This document shows positions 58,675 to 64,000 of a stretch of 64,000 bases of DNA, in pieces. Position 1 is the stretch's first letter. Each line of letters opens with the position of its first letter. A program made the position numbers and the translations under genes. The stretch lies in the NCBI GenBank assembly GCA_015061605.1, contig SUWH01000009.1:35047-99046 (forward strand). The letters are read 5' to 3'. Origin of the DNA: Lentisphaerota bacterium (lineage in GTDB: Bacteria > Verrucomicrobiota > Lentisphaeria > Victivallales > Victivallaceae). The notes beneath the pieces are model-generated. The model had not been told where the DNA came from. It saw only the letters and a program-made list of their open reading frames with translations, and ran no database searches.

Positions 58675-60942
58675 TTACTTCTTTTTGCGGGAGACCAGAT
58701 GGACATTTTTCCAGATGCCGCCGTTGCCGCTTTTATCTTCGACCCGGACATGGACACTATTCCAATGGCCTCCGTTCCAGACTTTTATGCACTGATCGAT
58801 GCGGATGGCAAAGGGGGTCTGCCAATCATCTTTTTTGAGAAGGAGGTGTTCACCGGCTTTTTTGCCGTTGACAAAGATCTGACAGCTTTCATCGACAGCT
58901 TCAAAGAGGAGATAGACCTCGCGCTCTTTCCAGTCGGCGGGAAGTTGGAACGAGGTGGCATACCAGGCGATACCGTCGTAGCTGCTCAATGTTTTGCACA
59001 ACTCTTTTGAGGCGTATTTTCCGGGAGTTGTATTTTCCCAATTCATACCTATCTTGATTTTACCATCCCATTTGCGGAAGGATTTTGCGGCGTACCATTT
59101 CTCTTTCAATCCGGCATCTGCAGGGTCGAGTTTGAAACTCCACAGTACCGGCATTTTGCGGTAGGGTGCATCGTATTCTCCTAAAAGACCGATGTTTTTT
59201 ACTCCGCACGGGTCGCCCCATTTCTTTTCGCCATAAGGAATCATCGGGAGTTTGTTTGCTTTGCGGAAATCATACAGTTTGCGGGAATTTTCCGGAGTTT
59301 TATTGCGAAGTATCTGCAGAATCAGACGGGCTTCAGTATTGGCGATTTTCAATCTGGTGACAAATTTGCGGGTTTCCGGCGGCAGATTTTTGCTCAATGC
59401 GGTATCGAGCATTTTATCGGTATTGTCAAAGTCGGCATCTTTGAAACAATTGACCGCTTCACCCCACATCAGACCGCGGGCAAAGTTTTTGTAGCGTCCG
59501 ACTTCGAGGACTTTGGGAAGCTGCGGTATGATGCGATTTTCCCAGTTTTTGCGCCAGTACTCATAGAATTGTTTGATATCTTCCGCAGCCGGACCGAAGC
59601 CGGCGCAGTAGTGGTTGAGGATATCTTCGTAGCTTTCTTCCGGATTTGTCATGCCGCGCATTAAAACATAGTCGGCAAAGGCAAGTGCGAGGGGACCGGC
59701 TTCCGGATTATCATATTTGAAGCCGATGCTACCGGCATCTATCGCTATTTTCTGCAACTCCCAGAAGTGCTTTTCAAAGCCGCAGAAAAACGACCCGGTG
59801 TTGTAGCAATGATGCTGATTAGGGCGCCAGTAGAACTCTTTCATACCGACTTTTTTCCAGGAGTAGATCAGGTCTGTTATCTGCTTCGGGGTGATAAAGT
59901 CGACCGGAACGATACCGATGACAAAGTTTTCGGCGATCTTTTCCCGTGTAGGAGCGACGAGGTAGGGTTTGTAGGCGTAAAAGGTGATTTTTACATTCGG
60001 ATCTTTGGCAAGGGCGAGTTTATTCACGGCATTGGCAAAGTAAACATAGCGGTCAGTCAGAATGTCGTTCCCCTGATTGCCGAGTTTGGCTGGGATTGTG
60101 TCCAGAGCGCGGCACTTTTCGCAGCCGCAATATTCGTATGGAGAGTAATCATTTTCGCTGATACAGATAAATTTGCCACCCTTTTTCTGCCAGTCTTTAA
60201 TGATCTGTTCGTGCAGTCCGGTTGAACTGACACACATTTTGATTTTTTTGTCTTTAGCTCCGAAGGAGGCGATTTGATTATCAGTTTTCTTATACGCTGT
60301 TTTGAGCGGCGCACGTTCTCCGTCGGAATTCAGCGCGAAAAATTCCGGATTGGTTTTTCCGAAGCGTTTCCAGTAGTTGGTAAAGGCATGAGTGCCGGGA
60401 ATACCGGCATGGCTGCCCATGCGCATACGTTTTTTCCAGAGTGCAGACTCCTTGCTGATTTTGGAAAAGCGGCGCAATACCCGCATCGCAATTTTCGGTG
60501 CCCAGCTGCCGGAATCATTTTTTACCTTGATTTCTTTGGCGGGAGTTGCCAGAATAACCCCTTCGGCGGGCCAGCGGATGCCGAGTTCATTTTCGAGGAA
60601 GATGGAAATGGCGTTGCTGACGCCGTTTCTTTCGTGACCGTAGAAATAGAGTGCGTTACCAACTTTTTTCCAAACGCCCTCTTCCGGTTTGAAATTTGCC
60701 GGAACTCCGGCGGGAATTTTGCCTGCTTCAAAGACAAATTTTCCTTTGGCAGCACTACCTTTTTTGGCTATCGGTATTTTTTTGCCGGTGAGTTTGAATA
60801 AGTTGAGCTGCAGCTCTTTTGCTTCATCAACCAACTTCTTGTCAGTAACGCGGATGACCGCGTTTGACGGATTTATGGTGAATCCTTCTGCCAAAACCAT
60901 AAGCGGCAGTAGAAACAGCGCGGATAAATATTTTTTCAACAT
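58675..60942 (-). CDS. Secreted DUF4838 protein, paralogue E, with C-terminal jelly roll
   Basis: 755 residues. Signal peptide (KKYLSALFLLPLMVLAEG). N-terminal alpha-glucuronidase-like domain (GVSNAISIFLENELGIRWPAEGVILATP). DUF4838 core with SPYEYCGCEKCRALD (C-x-C-x2-C) near 280. The C-terminal 170 residues form a GH2-type carbohydrate-binding beta-sandwich (WYATSFQLPADWKEREVYLLFEAVDESCQIFVNGKKAGEH). Downstream partner of the pilin at 60953 (10 bp gap) and upstream of the GH28-like gene. Probably a secreted glycan-active protein. Confidence 0.87.
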   Translation of the reverse strand: MLKKYLSALFLLPLMVLAEGFTINPSNAVIRVTDKKLVDEAKELQLNLFKLTGKKIPIAKKGSAAKGKFVFEAGKIPAGVPANFKPEEGVWKKVGNALYFYGHERNGVSNAISIFLENELGIRWPAEGVILATPAKEIKVKNDSGSWAPKIAMRVLRRFSKISKESALWKKRMRMGSHAGIPGTHAFTNYWKRFGKTNPEFFALNSDGERAPLKTAYKKTDNQIASFGAKDKKIKMCVSSTGLHEQIIKDWQKKGGKFICISENDYSPYEYCGCEKCRALDTIPAKLGNQGNDILTDRYVYFANAVNKLALAKDPNVKITFYAYKPYLVAPTREKIAENFVIGIVPVDFITPKQITDLIYSWKKVGMKEFYWRPNQHHCYNTGSFFCGFEKHFWELQKIAIDAGSIGFKYDNPEAGPLALAFADYVLMRGMTNPEESYEDILNHYCAGFGPAAEDIKQFYEYWRKNWENRIIPQLPKVLEVGRYKNFARGLMWGEAVNCFKDADFDNTDKMLDTALSKNLPPETRKFVTRLKIANTEARLILQILRNKTPENSRKLYDFRKANKLPMIPYGEKKWGDPCGVKNIGLLGEYDAPYRKMPVLWSFKLDPADAGLKEKWYAAKSFRKWDGKIKIGMNWENTTPGKYASKELCKTLSSYDGIAWYATSFQLPADWKEREVYLLFEAVDESCQIFVNGKKAGEHLLLKKDDWQTPFAIRIDQCIKVWNGGHWNSVHVRVEDKSGNGGIWKNVHLVSRKKK

Positions 60943-60952
60943 TTGCGACCTT

Positions 60953-62008
60953 TCAATAAAAACGGGGTTTGAAGCAATCCATATTTTTTATCGGCCCTTC
61001 AGTATAATCCAGAGTTTTGACTGCACCGCCGAAGGTGGCAACATTGCCCTTTCTGCTGTGAAGCATATACAACCCGTGGGCTTTGCCGTCGGTAAGACCG
61101 GCTGCATTGAAAATCATCCGTGCATCCCAGCCGGAGTCATTACGGATGCGGTAGCCTTCGATTTTTTTGCTGAATGAGAATGAGGCGTTTTCCGGTTCAG
61201 TGGTATTGACATTGGCAGTATCGCCGAGAATGACTGTATTGGGTGCCCGTCTGTCTTTCAGAAGTTGAGTCTGCTTGATAGCCTTGTCATGGGTTGAGCC
61301 GAATGTGCCGATAGGGATACCGTAAGTTGCCGCACGATAAATCGCACCGCCGTCATCCGGATACCGGCCGTCACAATATGAGCGGTTGGCGGGACAGGAG
61401 AAAATGGCTGATTTGGATTTTGTCGCGATGTATTTCAGCTCCTGAAGCATCCCGGGCCAGGTTAATCGTACGCTTCTGCCGAAATATTTATCATACTGTG
61501 GAACCATACAGTAAGAGTCATAATCATTGGAGTATTGGGTCATATAAAGATTGAACTGCTTGAGATTGTTGATGCAGCTTGCTGACTTGCCGCGCGCGCG
61601 TGCGCTTTGCAGAGCGGGCAGCAATATTGCTGCCAATATCGCGATTATGGCAATAACGACCAGCAGTTCTATTAAAGTGAAATGGGAGTGTGCGGGGGAC
61701 AAGGAAAACTTTTTTTCACGGGAAAAAAAGTTTTCCCTTTCCCCCGCGCCCCCTTTCTCTTTCAAAAAAAACGGAGTATTTTGCACCTCCAGTTTGTCGC
61801 CGCGTTTGAAAAAATGCAGAGATGAGATAGAAGTATTTACCAGCAGTTCAATCAAGATGAAGCAGTACTGCTTCATCTGTCCACGGACAGATGAATGCTT
61901 CTCTCCTTTGCCATCTGTACGATTACCGCAGAGATGTGATCTTTTGGTCAGGTGTTCGATAAGCGTGAACGCTGAATTATTGAAACCGTGAGCTGATTGA
62001 TTTTTCAT
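60953..62008 (-). CDS. Prepilin-type protein with three FTLIELL-like motifs in its leader
   Basis: 351 residues; AAAGGAAAAAATC precedes ATG 62006-62008. Motifs occur at residue 14 (FTLIEHL), 50 (FILIELL) and 110 ([24 protein letters not shown]); only the last is followed by a hydrophobic helix. The leader is 109 residues. The mature part ([66 protein letters not shown]) fits a DUF1559/H-X9-DG-like pseudopilin. First intact gene before DUF4838 paralogue E and downstream of the FAD and GDPD genes. Confidence 0.9.
   Translation of the reverse strand: MKNQSAHGFNNSAFTLIEHLTKRSHLCGNRTDGKGEKHSSVRGQMKQYCFILIELLVNTSISSLHFFKRGDKLEVQNTPFFLKEKGGAGERENFFSREKKFSLSPAHSHFTLIELLVVIAIIAILAAILLPALQSARARGKSASCINNLKQFNLYMTQYSNDYDSYCMVPQYDKYFGRSVRLTWPGMLQELKYIATKSKSAIFSCPANRSYCDGRYPDDGGAIYRAATYGIPIGTFGSTHDKAIKQTQLLKDRRAPNTVILGDTANVNTTEPENASFSFSKKIEGYRIRNDSGWDARMIFNAAGLTDGKAHGLYMLHSRKGNVATFGGAVKTLDYTEGPIKNMDCFKPRFY
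61682..61969 (-). repeat. Two in-frame palindromic elements in the prepilin leader
   Basis: A 180-bp unit (61682-61861), nearly identical in encoded sequence to the unit at 30327-30506, carries the hairpin 61692-61717/61722-61747 with loop CCGT (minus strand). Upstream is a 108-bp segment (61862-61969). Across the junction lie overlapping palindromes: 61856-61877 (22 bp, perfect, GATGAAGCAGTACTGCTTCATC) and 61872-61895 (TTCATCTGTCC/GGACAGATGAA arms). Confidence 0.85.
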
Positions 62009-62019
62009 GATTTTTTCCT

Positions 62020-63234
62020 TTATTTTATGTTCAAATCTTTTTTATCGTCACTCAGTTCCTTTGTTTTTAACGGATAACCATTGTCGATATGCATGATACC
62101 GCCTGTTTTCTGCAGTTCATGCTGCAGTGCAGAAACAGGAATTGCAGCCGGAGAGAGGTTCTGCTCCGAACTAATGGCTGCGGCAACGCCGGCAGCTTCC
62201 CCGGTCATGGCTGCGGCGGGGATCACCCGGAATATTTCCCAGGCATCCCCGGATGAGTTGATACAGCGACCGGCGGCAAGGGCATTCCCCACCTGACGGG
62301 GGAGCAAGGCACCGTATGGAGTTTCCCACGCGGGGGCTTTTTCGCGCCAGTCGGCGGCAACGCCGATGGAATCTTCGACCCGGAGCCCTGCTTCTTGGCT
62401 CCGGATCTCTGCCAGAGCGTCGATACGGGCGATCTTGCGGGTCTGGGGCATCGCAGGCAGATGAACCGGGTAATTGACCTTGCGTTCTTCCGGAGTCATG
62501 GCATCGTAATATGCCCGGATCTCCCGGAACTGGCGGCGCAAAAACTCCTGAAGTTCTGCGGCACTCAACACTTGAGGCATGGAACCATCAACATCCGGGG
62601 CTTTTATGGGCTGGATATGAAGATTTTCTGTAAAATGGTACTTGGCCGCATTTTTCCGGTTGAGTTCCATGATCCACGGGGTGTGATAGTTGACCTCCGG
62701 AAACACCTTGTTTCCCGCCATACGCAGCACATAGGCTCCACCGGTGGCATCGATAAAACAATCTGCACTGATATTTTCTTTTTCGCAGCCGCAGAATATT
62801 TCGATTTCTTTCAGATTATTATTGCCGTCGCACCTGACCCCGGTGACAGTTGTTTCAAGCCGGAGTTCCGCTCCGGAATCGCGGATCATCCGGTCAAGGG
62901 TCAGCATATAGCCTGCCGGTGAAAAACAGCAAAGACAGGCATCCCTTTGATTCCCCGGATTTCCGTCTTGGGTGCCGCCCCATTTTTCTGCCAGTGAAAA
63001 TGGACCATACTCCTGACAGTTGATAAGAAGTTCTTCTGTGATGGATGAAGCAATGATATTATCATGGTCATCTGAAATGGGAAGATAAATATAAATCAGT
63101 CCCGAAGTGGCAAGACCACCGAGGACAGATTGTTTTTCCACCAGAAGCACCTTTCTGCCGCGCCGTGCTGCCGCAAGCGCGGCGGCAACGCCTGCTATGC
63201 CTCCGCCGCAAACGACGATGTCATAATGTTTCAT
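62020..63234 (-). CDS. FAD-dependent oxidoreductase
   Basis: 404 residues. N-terminal dinucleotide-binding motif [38 protein letters not shown], and the C-terminal [38 protein letters not shown], which binds FAD. The pfam12831-type family is frequent in PVC glycan loci; related in kind to, but shorter than, the enzyme at 31463 and without the HEAT-like tail. Substrate unknown. It starts 8 bp after the GDPD stop. Confidence 0.87.
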   Translation of the reverse strand: MKHYDIVVCGGGIAGVAAALAAARRGRKVLLVEKQSVLGGLATSGLIYIYLPISDDHDNIIASSITEELLINCQEYGPFSLAEKWGGTQDGNPGNQRDACLCCFSPAGYMLTLDRMIRDSGAELRLETTVTGVRCDGNNNLKEIEIFCGCEKENISADCFIDATGGAYVLRMAGNKVFPEVNYHTPWIMELNRKNAAKYHFTENLHIQPIKAPDVDGSMPQVLSAAELQEFLRRQFREIRAYYDAMTPEERKVNYPVHLPAMPQTRKIARIDALAEIRSQEAGLRVEDSIGVAADWREKAPAWETPYGALLPRQVGNALAAGRCINSSGDAWEIFRVIPAAAMTGEAAGVAAAISSEQNLSPAAIPVSALQHELQKTGGIMHIDNGYPLKTKELSDDKKDLNIK

Positions 63235-63242
63235 TTTTTCTT

Positions 63243-64000
63243 TTATTGATGATTATTGTTATTATCTTTAAATTCCGGTATGCGGCAGAATGGGCGGACT
63301 TCCTTCAAGTTACCGGTGACGACGGCATCCACACCGATTTCGGCGGCAAATTTTGCCTCTTCCGCGTTTTGGGGGTTCCACAATGAAACCCAGACTCCGG
63401 CATCGCGCAACGCTTTAACATGATCTGCATTCAGCAATCCCTGTTTGAATGCTCTCAACGGCAGATTGAGACCGTAAAGTTTATATTCGTCCCGCACTTT
63501 GAGCAGCAGTTTTACGATATCTTTCGGATTTCCGCCCGTCTCCGGATAGCCGAAAGTGTTGAAAACAGCACCTTTTTTCTTTGTACTGTAGCACAGTTGA
63601 ATGTGTTTTACCCGGCGTACATTGGGATATTCACGCATCATGAAGCGCAGCACTTTATCGCTCCAGGAGGCTATCGTCACCCGGTCAAGACTGATACCGG
63701 CTTTCCCGAACTCTTCAAGGGTTTTTCTGAATCTTTCCTCCCGGAAGTAACCTTTGTGATCCAACTCGAATTCCGGAGCATCTTTGATTATTTCAAGGAC
63801 TTCCGGCAAAGAAACGATTTTTTCATTATTATAGCCGAAACCCGGTTTGAGATTTCTTTCTTTGAGTTCTGCAAGAGTCTTGCTTCCCAATGAAACATTC
63901 CAATTCATCGCACTTTTCAGATTATCGTTATGAGTCAATACCGGAATTTGATCCTTTGTATAACGGATATCAAGTTTGAACGCATCGGCTTTGCGCTCCA
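63243..64000 (-). CDS. Glycerophosphodiester phosphodiesterase-family protein (N terminus missing)
   Basis: The frame stays open to the right edge, so the gene is partial (about 252 residues seen). GDPD TIM barrel: KLDIRYTKDQIPVLTHNDNL (E.D...T.D..PV..HD), EFELDHKG, ASWSDKVLRFM, VSLWNPQNAEEAKFAAEIGVDAVVTGNL. The frame continues upstream of the first in-window Met (TTG), with ERKADAFK in the last bases. Hydrolyses glycerophosphodiesters or related substrates. Its Asn-rich tail ends 8 bp before the FAD gene. Confidence 0.85.
   Translation of the reverse strand, partial: ERKADAFKLDIRYTKDQIPVLTHNDNLKSAMNWNVSLGSKTLAELKERNLKPGFGYNNEKIVSLPEVLEIIKDAPEFELDHKGYFREERFRKTLEEFGKAGISLDRVTIASWSDKVLRFMMREYPNVRRVKHIQLCYSTKKKGAVFNTFGYPETGGNPKDIVKLLLKVRDEYKLYGLNLPLRAFKQGLLNADHVKALRDAGVWVSLWNPQNAEEAKFAAEIGVDAVVTGNLKEVRPFCRIPEFKDNNNNHQ

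Overview
The window looks like chromosome of a Lentisphaerae (Victivallales-like, PVC superphylum) bacterium. The evidence is three prepilin-type genes carrying the [16 protein letters not shown] motif, five large secreted DUF4838 proteins, Gfo/Idh/MocA, FAD-dependent and GDPD-type sugar or glycan enzymes, sigma70-like promoters of the form TTGAAA-N17-TATATT, and abundant GC-rich palindromic repeats. No rRNA or tRNA gene was recognised.

Left part (1-27 kb). A truncated PLP aminotransferase gene meets thiC tail to tail; thiC is preceded by a TPP riboswitch. Then come an RRM RNA-binding protein with a good promoter and terminator, a hypothetical gene, a dispersed repeat, an MNT-type nucleotidyltransferase with a broken HEPN-like partner, and a set of membrane or exported proteins. 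A long leftward series holds an extended-SDR gene, hisF, ftsQ, purD (with an unusual membrane tail), an orphan DppB-like permease and a U32 peptidase-family rRNA hydroxylase-like gene. Rightward, a tight operon tolC-like/def/membrane protein/D123-like ATP-grasp is followed by a repeat-rich zone (20.2-23.5 kb) containing a thermonuclease gene and ybaK. That zone has two copies of a hairpin element whose inner stem differs in sequence but keeps pairing. efp and an acyl-CoA ligase/PanE-like pair follow.

Central and right part (27-53 kb and 57-64 kb): accessory glycan loci. A GntR/LacI-type regulator faces a rightward cluster (Gfo/Idh/MocA dehydrogenase, sugar isomerase, prepilin, FAD enzyme, lipoprotein, prepilin remnant, DUF4838 protein, SDR, two SGNH hydrolases, polytopic membrane protein). 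Leftward loci hold further prepilin + DUF4838 (+ GH28-like, FAD, GDPD) sets. The repeated pairing of a prepilin-like gene with DUF4838 genes suggests polysaccharide-utilisation or surface-display modules. Between them lies a housekeeping block: HU/IHF-like gene, hisS, adk, map, infA.

The most unusual signal is in the prepilin genes. In all three, palindromic or hairpin DNA sits exactly at the codons for the FTLIELL motif. Two genes contain in-frame insertions that multiply the motif to three copies, giving leaders of 109 and 148 residues. In the third, a tandem duplication of a 34-bp palindromic unit throws the ribosome-binding-site-linked ATG out of frame, whereas one unit would give a normal 18-residue leader. 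This looks like a motif-targeted insertion process, possibly with copy-number switching.
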